Shown here: piece by piece, positions 1 through 9,458 of the stretch
Position numbering within the stretch: position 1 is the stretch's first letter
Layout of the letters: each line of letters starts with the position of its first letter
DNA from: CAVUAT01 sp963739545
GTDB lineage: Bacteria; Actinomycetota; Thermoleophilia; Solirubrobacterales; 70-9
Length of the DNA stretch: 64,000 bases
Assembly: GCA_963739545.1 (NCBI GenBank)
Contig: CAVUAT010000014.1
Span: forward strand, 1,523,869-1,587,868
Reading direction: 5' to 3'
Position numbers and translations under genes: made by a program
The notes under the pieces: generated by a model
Told to the model about the DNA's origin: nothing
Database searches by the model: none
Seen by the model: the letters and a program-made list of their open reading frames with translations, nothing else

Positions 1-651
1 GAGGACGACGAATACGAGGTCATCACCGCTCGCGACGGGCAGCAGGCCTTCGAGCTGGCGCTCGAGATGCGCCCCGACCTATGCGTGTTCGACGTGATGA
101 TGCCCTTGCTCGACGGCTGCGAGGTGACCAAGCGCATGCGCGCTGCCGCGCCCACCCGCGACATCCCGATCCTGCTGCTGAGTGCCCGCACCCAATGGGA
201 GGCGGTGATGCGCGGCAAGGAGGCCGGGGCGGACGAGTACGTGACCAAGCCCTTCATCCCAGACGACCTGCAGCGCTCGGTTCGGAGCCTGCTCGCTGCC
301 CCGCGCCCGCCGGTCGCCGATCCGCTCCTGGGCGTGATGGAAGGCGGCGATGAGCCCGAGCCGCCGATGCAGCAGGGACTCGTGCTGGTGGCGGCGCGCG
401 ACCAGAACCTGGTCAAGTTGATCGGGTACCGCCTCAAGCTCGGCGGCTATGAGGTCGCCACCGCCCACGACGCGGAACAGGCGTTGCAGCTGGCGCTCGA
501 CCGTCGACCCGACCTCTGCGTCCTCGACGCCTCGATGCCGCAGCCCGACGGCTTCCCAGTCAAGCGGGTGGCACCCGGAGTCAGCGTGCAGGAGCTCTAC
601 GGAGACGTGCAGCGGATGATGGCTGGCGTCGTCCGGCAGCGCACCGCCTAG
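1..651 (+). CDS. Response regulator with two receiver domains (5' end outside window)
   Basis: The reading frame is open from the first base, so the true start lies upstream. The first receiver domain lacks its first strand and the usual acidic pair. It has the phosphoacceptor Asp in the context CVFDVMMP and the conserved Lys in VTKPF. A second receiver begins about 100 residues later (VLVAARD) and has its own CVLDASMP Asp. It then breaks off: the remaining ~30 residues do not match the second half of a receiver and contain no Thr/Ser switch or Lys. No output domain is present in the window. Its role is phosphorelay signalling, with unknown partners. The stop codon shares a CTAG with the stop of the convergent CAP-domain gene. 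Confidence 0.8.
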   Translation, partial: EDDEYEVITARDGQQAFELALEMRPDLCVFDVMMPLLDGCEVTKRMRAAAPTRDIPILLLSARTQWEAVMRGKEAGADEYVTKPFIPDDLQRSVRSLLAAPRPPVADPLLGVMEGGDEPEPPMQQGLVLVAARDQNLVKLIGYRLKLGGYEVATAHDAEQALQLALDRRPDLCVLDASMPQPDGFPVKRVAPGVSVQELYGDVQRMMAGVVRQRTA

Positions 652-1205
652 CGCGCGCGGCCCAGCACCATCACGTAGTAGCGGCGGTAGGGGCCGCCGA
701 ATGCAAAGCCTCCGCCGACGTGCGTGAACGCGCCGTTCAGGATGTTGGCGCGATGCCCCGAGCTTCTCATCCAGGACCGGCAGACGCCGCCCGCGCTGCG
801 CTGGCCGGCGGCGATGTTCTCGCCGGTCGCGGTGAAGGCGCCCGAGCCCGCGAAGAGCGCGATCCGATCGGCGGGCCCGCGCCCGCTCGGGTCGACGTGG
901 CTGAAGAAGGGGGCCTCGGCCATCCTCTGGGCGTGGGAGCGCGCCGCTTCCCCGAGCCCCGAGCCCACGGCCAGTGGCTTCATCCCCGCCGCGGTGCGGC
1001 GGGAGTTGGCGCAGTCGCGGATCCCACGCTCCATCCTCGCCGCGGCGCGGCTGCGCGTAGCCTTCCCGGCCGCTTCGGCCTGGGGCGAGCTGGGTGCCTC
1101 GGCGCTCGCCGAGGACCCGGTAGGGATCACTGCGAGCACCGCGCAGGCACCGACGATGGCGACCGCGCCCTTTCCGTACAACCTCGAGTCGAACCTCAAA
1201 GCCAA
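648..1205 (-). CDS. Secreted CAP (SCP/PR-1-like) domain protein under c-di-AMP riboswitch control
   Basis: This ~184-residue protein has an N-terminal signal or membrane segment (AVAIVGACAVLAVIP) followed by a CAP domain. The signature stretches GENIAAG and HRANILNG are present, as are the domain's His residues (SHVDPSG, GHRANIL). CAP proteins are extracellular, and bacterial members are linked to the envelope, but the activity here is unknown. There is no ATG. A TTG at 1205 and a TTG at 1199 are both possible. The GAAGGGGG Shine-Dalgarno (1207-1214) is 1 base from the first and 7 from the second, so 1199 is better spaced. The gene directly follows a c-di-AMP riboswitch, a common arrangement for actinobacterial cell-wall proteins. 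Confidence 0.85.
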   Translation of the reverse strand: MALRFDSRLYGKGAVAIVGACAVLAVIPTGSSASAEAPSSPQAEAAGKATRSRAAARMERGIRDCANSRRTAAGMKPLAVGSGLGEAARSHAQRMAEAPFFSHVDPSGRGPADRIALFAGSGAFTATGENIAAGQRSAGGVCRSWMRSSGHRANILNGAFTHVGGGFAFGGPYRRYYVMVLGRAR

Positions 1206-1206
1206 G

Positions 1207-1372
1207 CCCCCTTCGTCGGCCTACGGGGTTAGCTGTCGGGCTGGCGCTAAAGGAGTTCGCGCTCCCACTAGGTGGGTTCGCCCCAAAAGACTTGGTTCCC
1301 CCGTTCCCATCTCACGGTGAGGTGGAATTCGGCGTGTGCTGGCGGGAACCGTAGCAACTGTGAAGGATCCCT
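1207..1372 (-). promoter_or_regulatory. c-di-AMP riboswitch (ydaO/yuaA class)
   Basis: The minus strand carries the conserved blocks of the ydaO aptamer in order: GGGGGAACCAA (1302-1292), TTGGGGCGAACCC (1286-1274), a GGGAGCGCGAACTCC hairpin, and CAGCTAACCCCGTAGGC (1235-1219). The element abuts the start codon of the CAP-domain gene. CCTTC at 1366-1362 can pair with GAAGG at 1214-1210 to close the aptamer. That 3' strand is the Shine-Dalgarno sequence, so ligand binding should hide it. This would be a translational OFF switch, matching the OFF behaviour known for the class. The pairing was worked out by eye; no covariance search was run. Confidence 0.92.
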
Positions 1373-1408
1373 TGCAAAACGTCGTCGCCGACGCTCGATC
1401 ATCCGCGG

Positions 1409-1981
1409 CTAGTCGGCGATAGCCCCGCTCGACTCGATGACGTGGAGTGTGTAGCGGCCGACCTGGAGCTCGTCGCCGTCGGCGATCGGGCTCCAGTCGA
1501 CGGTGTCGCCGTTGACGCCGATTCCGTTCATGCTTCGGTCGTCGAGCACCCGAAGCTCGCCCTCCGGGGTCCTCACGACGACTGCGTGACGCCGCGAGAC
1601 CGTCGGGTCGTCAAGGCGGATGTCGGCGGACGGGCTGCGCCCGATCCGCGACCAGCCGTCGTCGAGCGCGAACACCCGGGCGTCGTCCTTCAGGTGGACC
1701 GCCAGGTACTTGCCCGGTTCGGCGATGGAGGCGCGGACCCGCTCGAGCCAGCCCGCGGGCACCTCGGTGCGCGCGCCGACGGCGGCGTGGGTGAGCGTCG
1801 GCTGCTCGGTGAAGATCGATGCCCGCTTGAACCGCGTGCCGCCGCAGTTCGAGCAGCTGGGCAGCGAGTCCGCGTGCTCGAGCGCGAGCGGCAGCGAACA
1901 CTCGAGGCATACGAATGAGCCCGCCTCGGCCTGCTCTCCGGCCCCTTGGACCGCGTCCGTGCTGTGTCCGATGGTCGCCAT
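1409..1981 (-). CDS. Zinc-ribbon and FHA-domain protein
   Basis: A protein of 190 residues starting at the ATG at 1981, which has AGGAA five bases upstream. An N-terminal ribbon with two CxxC pairs (CLEC, CSNC) is followed by a C-terminal forkhead-associated domain. The FHA core IGRSPSADIRLDD and SRRHA is intact, including the phosphothreonine-binding Arg, Ser and His, with the later Asn in SMNGIGVNG. Such proteins read Thr phosphorylation by Ser/Thr kinases, but no kinase is encoded nearby. The frame extends further upstream without a better start. Confidence 0.85.
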   Translation of the reverse strand: MATIGHSTDAVQGAGEQAEAGSFVCLECSLPLALEHADSLPSCSNCGGTRFKRASIFTEQPTLTHAAVGARTEVPAGWLERVRASIAEPGKYLAVHLKDDARVFALDDGWSRIGRSPSADIRLDDPTVSRRHAVVVRTPEGELRVLDDRSMNGIGVNGDTVDWSPIADGDELQVGRYTLHVIESSGAIAD

Positions 1982-2088
1982 TGAGTTCCTACGGATCGTA
2001 CCTATGCAGGATCGGTGGACAACGCCGTACCTCCCGTATGCCCGCAAACTCCGGCCTTCTCGGGCGGCGCAGATAGAATCGCGGCGCT

Positions 2089-2601
2089 GTGGGGCCGATC
2101 TCGCTGACGACAACCATCGACGCCTCCCGCGAGCGGGTCTACGACGAGATCACCGATCTCTCGCGCCGCCCGGCCTGGACTGACCACTTCGTCTCCGATC
2201 TGCACCTCCAGCGCATCGACGCGTCGGGGCGCGGCGCCGCGGCCCGCTTCCGCGTCGGGGCGCCCGGCGGCCTCAAGTTCATGGAGACCGTGATCGACGC
2301 GGCCGAGCGGCCGCACACGATCCGCGAGCACGGACGTGGCGGCCGCTGGGACCGGATCCCGATCCGCACATCCTGGGAGCTCAGCGGCGGCGATGGCTCG
2401 CCCACCGATGTCACCCTCACTTTCTGGACCGAGCCGTCCCATCCGCTCGACAAGGTCCGGCAGCTGCGGGCCGGCGGCTGGTGGAAGCGCCGCTGGCGCA
2501 AGGCGCTGCGGCGACTTGCCGAGCAACTCGAGTCCTCGGCTCCCGCGCCCGAGCGCGTGGGCGTTGCGGGCGGCGACCGCCGCCCGACGGGTCTCCCTTG
2601 A
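2089..2601 (+). CDS. SRPBCC (START-like) family protein
   Basis: This 170-residue protein reads as a polyketide cyclase/dehydrase-type SRPBCC fold. It opens with a beta strand (ISLTTTIDASRERVYDEI) and the typical W in RRPAWTDH, and ends with an amphipathic helix rich in Arg and Lys (WWKRRWRKALRRLAEQLES). The family binds hydrophobic ligands in a central cavity; the ligand here is unknown. The start is a GTG. The last 25 residues are low complexity and may be dispensable. The gene lies 107 bases from the divergent FHA gene and 41 from the downstream lipoprotein gene. Confidence 0.7.
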   Translation: MGPISLTTTIDASRERVYDEITDLSRRPAWTDHFVSDLHLQRIDASGRGAAARFRVGAPGGLKFMETVIDAAERPHTIREHGRGGRWDRIPIRTSWELSGGDGSPTDVTLTFWTEPSHPLDKVRQLRAGGWWKRRWRKALRRLAEQLESSAPAPERVGVAGGDRRPTGLP

Positions 2602-2642
2602 GCATCGCCGGGCAGGCCCTGCGGGATAGACTCTCGCCCCTG

Positions 2643-3221
2643 ATGAACCTGGGCCGGGGCAGAGATAGAGCCGTCTTGGCCCTGCTGGCGACGGTCGCCC
2701 TGTCCGTGGGAGTCACCGCCTGCGGAGCCGAGGGGGAAACAGAGCTCGTCGACGGCGAGGAGGTCCCCGCTGTCGTCGAGGGCGAGCCGATCGAGCTCGG
2801 CGACCTGCGCTTCAACGTCACGCTGACCCGCTTCCTCAATCCCGAGGACACCGAGGACGCGCAGTACCTTCGAGGCCTTCCCGTCGACACCCCTAACCAG
2901 GACTACCTGGCGGTCTTCATGGCGGTGGAGAACGAGGGCGACGATGACCTTCGGCTCCCCGGTTCGTCCGAGATCCGCGTCGAGGACACCACTGAGGAGG
3001 TGTACCGCCCGCTCGAGGTCGATCCGCTGTTCGGGTTCGAGCTGAACGGCTTGATCCCGGCCGGCGGCGAGGTCCCGACTCCCGACAGCGCGGCGGCCAG
3101 CGGGCCCACGCAGGGGGCGGTCATCCTGTTCCTCGTCGACCAGGACGTCTCTGCGAACAGGCCTCTCGAGCTGATCCTCCTCGCCGACGGCGAAGAGGGC
3201 CTGATCGAGCTGGACATCTGA
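2643..3221 (+). CDS. Secreted lipoprotein, DUF4352-like
   Basis: A 192-residue protein whose N-terminal signal sequence ends in a lipobox-like VGVTAC, so Cys would be lipidated after cleavage. The mature part is acidic and predicted to be beta-rich (LGDLRFNVTLTRFLN, YLAVFMAVENEGDDDL, LPGSSEIRV). That alternation resembles the Ig-like DUF4352/telomeric-repeat-type extracellular domain of actinobacterial lipoproteins. The function is unknown. The ATG at 2643 was chosen because it begins the signal peptide. The gene is followed 14 bases later by a small membrane protein gene. Confidence 0.7.
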   Translation: MNLGRGRDRAVLALLATVALSVGVTACGAEGETELVDGEEVPAVVEGEPIELGDLRFNVTLTRFLNPEDTEDAQYLRGLPVDTPNQDYLAVFMAVENEGDDDLRLPGSSEIRVEDTTEEVYRPLEVDPLFGFELNGLIPAGGEVPTPDSAAASGPTQGAVILFLVDQDVSANRPLELILLADGEEGLIELDI

Positions 3222-3235
3222 TCGCGGCCGTCGCC

Positions 3236-3547
3236 GTGTCCGAGCTGCAGCTGCGCGCGGTGCTGCTTCTCGCCGGCGCTGGTTCCGTGCTGGTGCTCGT
3301 CGGCTTCTTCGGCCTCGCCGGGGCGCTCGCCGGGCTCGGGGCGATGGCCGTGGCGACGCTTCTCAGCGTGCGCAGCGCCTCGCACGAGGCCCCCGGCGAG
3401 GTCGCTTGGTGGCGCCTGCTCGCGGCGGGCACCGCGCTGGTGGCGGTCGGCATCCCGCTCGGGCTCGGGCTCGAGTCGCTCGGGGGGCTGCTGGCGGCGA
3501 TCGGCGCCGTGCTCGGCGTCGTGGCAGTGGCGCTGGCGCTTCCCTAG
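3236..3547 (+). CDS. Small three- to four-helix membrane protein, unknown
   Basis: A 103-residue protein starting at GTG 3236, almost entirely hydrophobic. Helices fall at about residues 5-45 (two spans with a Gly/Ala-rich turn), 58-75 and 80-102, joined by a short polar loop (RSASHEAPGEVAWW). It has no recognisable catalytic motif. It sits 14 bases after the lipoprotein gene and ends six bases from the stop of the convergent penicillin-binding protein gene. It could be cotranscribed with the lipoprotein. No family was recognised. Confidence 0.6.
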   Translation: MSELQLRAVLLLAGAGSVLVLVGFFGLAGALAGLGAMAVATLLSVRSASHEAPGEVAWWRLLAAGTALVAVGIPLGLGLESLGGLLAAIGAVLGVVAVALALP

Positions 3548-3553
3548 TTCGGG

Positions 3554-5431
3554 CTAAGTGCCGGCCGCGAGGATCTCGCGAGCGATCGGCGCCGCCACCT
3601 CGCCGCCGTCGCCGTCGGCGTCGACGAGCATCACCGCGACGGCGATCTTCGGCTTGCGAGCAGGTGCGAACGCGATGAACCAGGCGTCCACGATCTGCTC
3701 GGGATCGGGCGCCGCCTGCCCGGGTGCGAGCGGGCCGGGGTCAGGCTGGTTCGGCTTCGGGCCGAGCTCGGCCGTGCCCGTCTTGCCCGCGACCCGCACG
3801 CCCGAGATCGCGGCCGCGGAGCCGGTCCCATAGTCGACGACGGCCTCCATCAGCGAGCGCATCACGCGCGCGTTCTCCTTCGATGTCACTTGGACGGGCT
3901 GGGCCGCCGACTGCAGCTCGGGGTCCGACACGATCGGGGTGGGGGAGCGGACGCCGCCGTTAGCGATCGTCTGCGCCACTGAAGCCATTCCCAGCGGTGT
4001 CGCCAGGACGGTGCCCTGGCCGATGGCCGAGACCGACAGCTCCGTTCCCGTCTCGTCGAAGCTCGCGGGCATCTCCTGCGGCGGCGGCTTGGTCGCCGCG
4101 GTGGCCTGCGCGTTGTAGAGGGTCGGCTCGGTGTTGAAGCCGAACTCCTCGGCCTCGGCGACGAGCTTCTCGGCCCCCACCTTTACGCCGAGCGGTGCGA
4201 AGACGGTGTTGCACGACTCGGCGAAGGTCTCCTCGAAGGTGCCCCCGCAGCTCTCGTCGTGAGCGTTTTCGATCACCCGTGCCCCCGTGTCGGGAGCGGG
4301 GTTGATCTCGGTGACGAAGTCGAATTCGTCGTCGAGCTTGACCTTGTTGTCCTCGAGCGCGGCCGTGGCCGTAATCACCTTGAACGTCGAACCGGGGGGC
4401 TGAAGCAGGGAGTAGGCCGAGCCGGCCAGCGCCTTGACCGCGCCGGTGCGCGCGTCGAGGGCGACCGCTCCGCCCGAGCGCCCGCCGAGCGCGGCGACGG
4501 TCACCTCCTGCAGGCCGGGGTCGATCGTCGTGGGGACGTTCTGACCTGGCTTCTGCTCGGCGGTGGCGAGGACGCGCCCCTCGGTGCCCTCGGGGACGTC
4601 GGGGACGTCGGTCCCGTCGGCGACGGCGAGCAGCTCGCCGCCGGGGGTGCCCGCGAGGCGCGGGTTGAACGCGAGCTCGAGCCCGCTCACGCCCGTCTCC
4701 TGGTCGCCGGGGTAGCCCGAGGACTCGACCTGAGCCTGCAGCTCGGCGTCGGGGGTCTCCACGCGGCCGGTGACGTCGATCGCCGCCGACCCCAGCCGCG
4801 AGTCTCGGTTGGCGCCCTGGCCCTCGGCCAGCGGCGTGCCGTCCTGGGCGACGATCGCCGCGCGGTCGCCGAGCGTCAGCCGGCGGCCGACGCGCTCGCC
4901 CTCGGCCAAGCCGGGGAAGGTGAGGTGCGGGCCCCAGACGATCTTCTGGTCGCGGAAGGGAATCTTGAGCTCGCCGTCGACCTGCCCGAAGATCTCGGTC
5001 CCGACCCCGACCTCCATCGTGATCACGTCGCCGTCGGGGCCGCTGGCCTCGCCGGGGTCGATCGTATCCGCGGTCGACGCCGCCTCTGCCTCGTTATAGG
5101 CGGCGGCGAGCTGTTCGACGGAGAACTGAGCCTGGGATTCGCTCGTCAACTCGGCGTGCATCGCGGCGAAGTCCTGGTCTGCCCACGCCTCGACAAAGCG
5201 GTTGGCGGCGTCTTCCTCGGGCGATCCCGCCGCGCTGATCAGGCCCACCGTGAAGGCGACGCCGGCCGCGAGCGCGATCGGCGCCGCGCGATGGCGCAGG
5301 CGGCGCTGGCGCTCGCTGAGGGAACGCGGCGGCTGCCTCGAGCCGTTCTCGCCGTTGCCCCGTCGGCGGCGCGGCGGATCCGGGCGTCGCTCGCGCCTGG
5401 GAGTGGTCGCTCCTGCCTCGGGGGGAGTCAC
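3554..5431 (-). CDS. Class B penicillin-binding protein (D,D-transpeptidase)
   Basis: A protein of 625 residues from GTG 5431. A basic cytoplasmic tail is followed by one membrane span (IALAAGVAFTVGLI), then an NTF2-like MecA_N domain (EEDAANRFVEAWADQDFAAM). A linker domain and the transpeptidase follow. All three catalytic motifs are present: S348-TFK, S406-CN and K550-TG. The enzyme crosslinks peptidoglycan at the outer membrane face. The N-terminal arrangement resembles PBP2a-like and actinobacterial PbpA-type proteins. The gene diverges from marP with a 73-base gap. An upstream ATG at 5506 would overlap the marP start, so it was rejected. Confidence 0.9.
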   Translation of the reverse strand: MTPPEAGATTPRRERRPDPPRRRRGNGENGSRQPPRSLSERQRRLRHRAAPIALAAGVAFTVGLISAAGSPEEDAANRFVEAWADQDFAAMHAELTSESQAQFSVEQLAAAYNEAEAASTADTIDPGEASGPDGDVITMEVGVGTEIFGQVDGELKIPFRDQKIVWGPHLTFPGLAEGERVGRRLTLGDRAAIVAQDGTPLAEGQGANRDSRLGSAAIDVTGRVETPDAELQAQVESSGYPGDQETGVSGLELAFNPRLAGTPGGELLAVADGTDVPDVPEGTEGRVLATAEQKPGQNVPTTIDPGLQEVTVAALGGRSGGAVALDARTGAVKALAGSAYSLLQPPGSTFKVITATAALEDNKVKLDDEFDFVTEINPAPDTGARVIENAHDESCGGTFEETFAESCNTVFAPLGVKVGAEKLVAEAEEFGFNTEPTLYNAQATAATKPPPQEMPASFDETGTELSVSAIGQGTVLATPLGMASVAQTIANGGVRSPTPIVSDPELQSAAQPVQVTSKENARVMRSLMEAVVDYGTGSAAAISGVRVAGKTGTAELGPKPNQPDPGPLAPGQAAPDPEQIVDAWFIAFAPARKPKIAVAVMLVDADGDGGEVAAPIAREILAAGT

Positions 5432-5504
5432 GCAAGAAAGGTAGTGGGTAGGTGCCCTCGGCTCCGCAACGGCGATGCCGCCCGTGGGTGCTTGTATTCG
5501 GGCC

Positions 5505-6656
5505 ATGACGGGAGTCGACTGGGGGATCGTCGCGTTCGCGCTGCTGATGGCCTTCTGGGGTTACCGGCAGGGCCTGATCGTGGGGCTGCTGAGCCTGGCC
5601 GGCTTCCTCGCCGGGGCGTTGCTCGGCGCCCGCCTCGCGCCCGAGCTGCTGGCCGACGGGGCGGAGTCGCCCTATGCCCCCGCAATGGCGCTCGCCGGGG
5701 CGCTGCTGATGGGAGGAGTCGCAGCGGTTTCGCTCGAGGGCTGGGCGCACGCCCTGCGCGGGCGGGTCGTCCATCGGAGCGGCGGGCTCGCCGTGCTCGA
5801 CGCGCTCGGCGGCGCGCTGTTGCTGGCAGCTCTGGGGCTGGCTCTCGCCTGGCTCTTCGGCGCGGTGGCGCTCAACGCCCCCGGCGCCAAGGACCTTCGG
5901 CGCTCGGTGCAGCGCTCGACGATCCTGCGGACGCTGAACGACACGTTCCCTCCTTCCGGTGCGCTGCTTAACGCGCTCAACAGGATCGACCCCGGCGTCG
6001 CCATCGAGGGGCCGGATCCAGGGGTCGGGCCGCCCGACGCAGCCGTCGTCGGCGACCCTGAGATCCGCGGGGCTTCGGCCGGCGTCGTTCGCGTGCTCGG
6101 CACCGCCTGCGGGCTCGGCGTCTCGGGCTCCGGCTGGGTCGCCGCGCCCGGACTGGTCGTCACCAACGCCCACGTCGTCGCGGGCGAGGACGACACGACC
6201 GTCTCGACGCGCGACGACGATTCGCGCCTCGAGGCGACACCGGTCCACTACGACCCCTCCAACGACCTGGCCCTGCTGCGCGTCGACGGTCTCGATGAGT
6301 CGCCGCTGCCGCTCGTCCGTGATCCCGCGACCGGCACCCGGGGCGCCGTCATCGGCTACCCCGAGAACGGTCCGCTCTCCTTCTCGGCTGCCCGGCTCGG
6401 CAACACCGCATTCGTCAACAGCGAGGACTCCTACGGCCTCGGTCTGCTGCGCCGCGAGCTGACCGCGCTGCGCGGCGAGATCCGGAGCGGCAACTCGGGC
6501 GGGCCGATGATCGATGGCAGCGGCAGGGTGCTCACGACCGTGTTCGCCTCGACCGTCTCGAACGCCCCGGGCGGCTACGGAGTCCCGAACGACGTCGTCG
6601 CCGCTGCTCTCGAGGACACGGCGGGGGAGGTCGGTACCGGTCCCTGCACCGGTTGA
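5505..6656 (+). CDS. marP: MarP-like membrane serine protease (CvpA-type membrane domain)
   Basis: A 383-residue protein with four N-terminal membrane helices resembling CvpA/colicin V production proteins (residues ~1-130), then a chymotrypsin-like protease. The triad is visible as H223 (TNAHVV), D254 (SNDLALL) and S331 (GNSGGP). C202 and C381 are placed to form the redox-sensitive disulfide described for mycobacterial MarP. That enzyme acts in the periplasm in acid resistance and activates a peptidoglycan hydrolase. The start is ATG 5505; the frame continues upstream only into the divergent PBP gene. Proximity to a transpeptidase gene fits a cell-wall role. Confidence 0.9.
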   Translation: MTGVDWGIVAFALLMAFWGYRQGLIVGLLSLAGFLAGALLGARLAPELLADGAESPYAPAMALAGALLMGGVAAVSLEGWAHALRGRVVHRSGGLAVLDALGGALLLAALGLALAWLFGAVALNAPGAKDLRRSVQRSTILRTLNDTFPPSGALLNALNRIDPGVAIEGPDPGVGPPDAAVVGDPEIRGASAGVVRVLGTACGLGVSGSGWVAAPGLVVTNAHVVAGEDDTTVSTRDDDSRLEATPVHYDPSNDLALLRVDGLDESPLPLVRDPATGTRGAVIGYPENGPLSFSAARLGNTAFVNSEDSYGLGLLRRELTALRGEIRSGNSGGPMIDGSGRVLTTVFASTVSNAPGGYGVPNDVVAAALEDTAGEVGTGPCTG

Positions 6657-6675
6657 ACGCGCGATTTCGCTGCAA

Positions 6676-6688
6676 TTACCATTGGTAA
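6676..6688. promoter_or_regulatory. Perfect 13-bp palindrome, candidate HxlR operator
   Basis: TTACCATTGGTAA is a perfect inverted repeat of six bases around a central T. It ends 12 bases before the GTG of the HxlR gene, inside the presumed promoter. HxlR-family regulators usually bind short inverted repeats near their own genes, so autoregulation is likely. Confidence 0.5.
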
Positions 6689-6700
6689 GCTCGACCCTAG

Positions 6701-7069
6701 GTGAGATCTGAACAAGGCGGGTCCGCGAGCCACGAGGTCGATGGCGCGGGGACAGAGCCGAAACACGTATGCCCTCATTTCCACGCCGCGGTCGAGCTGA
6801 TCGGCCGGCGCTGGGCGGGAGCCATCCTCTACTCCCTCGCTGACGATGGCCCGATGCGCTTCGCCGAGGTCAAGGAAGCGGTGCCCGGCATGTCGGACCG
6901 CCTGCTCTCCACTCGCCTCAAGGAGCTCGAGACCGCCGGTCTCGTCCGCCGCGAGGTGCACGCTGGTCACCGCGTCCGCGTCACCTACGGCCTCACCCGC
7001 AAGGGCGACTCCTTGAAGCCGGTGATGGGTGCGATGCGCGACTGGGCCCGTCGCTGGCACGAGGCCTGA
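6701..7069 (+). CDS. HxlR-family winged-helix transcriptional regulator
   Basis: A 122-residue protein starting at GTG 6701. It has the HxlR core: a Cys near the N-terminus (VCPHFHAAVELIG), then RWAGAILYSL, MRFAEVKEAVPGMSDRLLSTRLKELE as the winged-helix DNA-binding unit, and LTRKGDSLKPVM. The lone Cys is in the position used for redox or electrophile sensing in HypR/QorR-type members. The gene has a palindrome just upstream and is followed two bases later by a small membrane protein gene. Its targets are not known. The convergent FAD monooxygenase is a possible but unproven one. Confidence 0.88.
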   Translation: MRSEQGGSASHEVDGAGTEPKHVCPHFHAAVELIGRRWAGAILYSLADDGPMRFAEVKEAVPGMSDRLLSTRLKELETAGLVRREVHAGHRVRVTYGLTRKGDSLKPVMGAMRDWARRWHEA

Positions 7070-7071
7070 GC

Positions 7072-7215
7072 ATGGGACGCGCTCCCTTCATCCTCGGCTG
7101 CGCAGCAGTTGCCCTCATCATCGGCATCGCGACCGGCTCCACAGGGCTGATCATCGGCGGCTGCCTGGTCGCACTCTCAGCCGGGCTGATCGCGTTCCAA
7201 GCCTCCCGGGTGTAA
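7072..7215 (+). CDS. 47-residue membrane protein coupled to the HxlR gene
   Basis: An ATG two bases after the HxlR stop opens a 47-codon frame. It encodes two hydrophobic spans (FILGCAAVALIIGIA and GLIIGGCLVALSAGLIAF) separated by TGSTG and ending SRV. Tight spacing, a good hydrophobic pattern and glycine-rich helices support a real gene. No family was recognised. A two-helix protein cotranscribed with a regulator could be a membrane stress effector, but this is speculation. Confidence 0.55.
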   Translation: MGRAPFILGCAAVALIIGIATGSTGLIIGGCLVALSAGLIAFQASRV

Positions 7216-7311
7216 GCCCGTTCTAAATCCGGGTCCGCAGGCCGTTCCTGGATGACTTGAAGGATTCAGCTCGCCCTGCGAACGCCCGCGGGATCGGGCT
7301 CGAGCTCCTGG

Positions 7312-8811
<1,500 letters not shown>

Positions 8812-8878
8812 GCGTGGGTGGCTCTCGCTGGTCGCTCACGGCAACAAAGCTAACGCTCGCTCACATGGGAGGCGGCGC

Positions 8879-9451
8879 TTACCAGCGGCGGGGGTTGCCC
8901 TCAGGGATCTGATCCTTGACCAAGGTCGCTTCGACGCATTCGACGGGGTAGGGGCCGGTGGTCGCTCGGTAGGTCTCGAGATCGTCGGGGCCGAGATCGT
9001 CGAACGCTCCCTCCACAGCTCGCGTGTAGGTGGCGAGGATGACGGCGCCCTCGGGGGGCTCGGCGGCGAAGTGGCTTGGCTTGGCGCTGAAGGTGATCAC
9101 CGTGTCGGGGAGCGAGGGCCCGATGATCTCGCCGCTGACGTCGATCGGGTCGTAGCGGATCTCGCGGATCGCGAGGCGCTCGAGCTCGGGCTCTGCGAGC
9201 TCGATCACCGCGCCGTTGACAGGGCCGGCGTCGTCCTCTCCGGGCTCGACGTTGAGGCCGAGGACCCACTCGGGGCGCACCCCGTCGTCGAGCTCGAAGG
9301 TCTTCTCGCAGGTGAGGTTGTCGCGGGCCTGCGAGAAGCGGCGCCTCCACCCGCTGAGGCTCGCCGGGTAGAGCTCGACCGGCCGCCCGAGGGTCATTGC
9401 CGCGCTCTCGGGCGCGACCAGCGAGCCGTACGCGAAAACGCCAAAGGCCAT
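8879..9451 (-). CDS. Gamma-glutamylcyclotransferase-like protein
   Basis: A 190-residue protein starting at ATG 9451. It opens with FGVFAYGSL, the YGSL nucleotide-like loop of the GGCT/AIG2 fold. It continues with the expected interior (VNGAVIELAEPELERLAIRE) and a YTRAVEG strand near the C-terminus. Family members cyclise gamma-glutamyl groups to 5-oxoproline, using a Glu near mid-protein that could not be assigned with certainty here. It starts seven bases after the addA stop and probably shares its transcript. Confidence 0.6.
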   Translation of the reverse strand: MAFGVFAYGSLVAPESAAMTLGRPVELYPASLSGWRRRFSQARDNLTCEKTFELDDGVRPEWVLGLNVEPGEDDAGPVNGAVIELAEPELERLAIREIRYDPIDVSGEIIGPSLPDTVITFSAKPSHFAAEPPEGAVILATYTRAVEGAFDDLGPDDLETYRATTGPYPVECVEATLVKDQIPEGNPRRW

Positions 9452-9458
9452 CAGGTCA

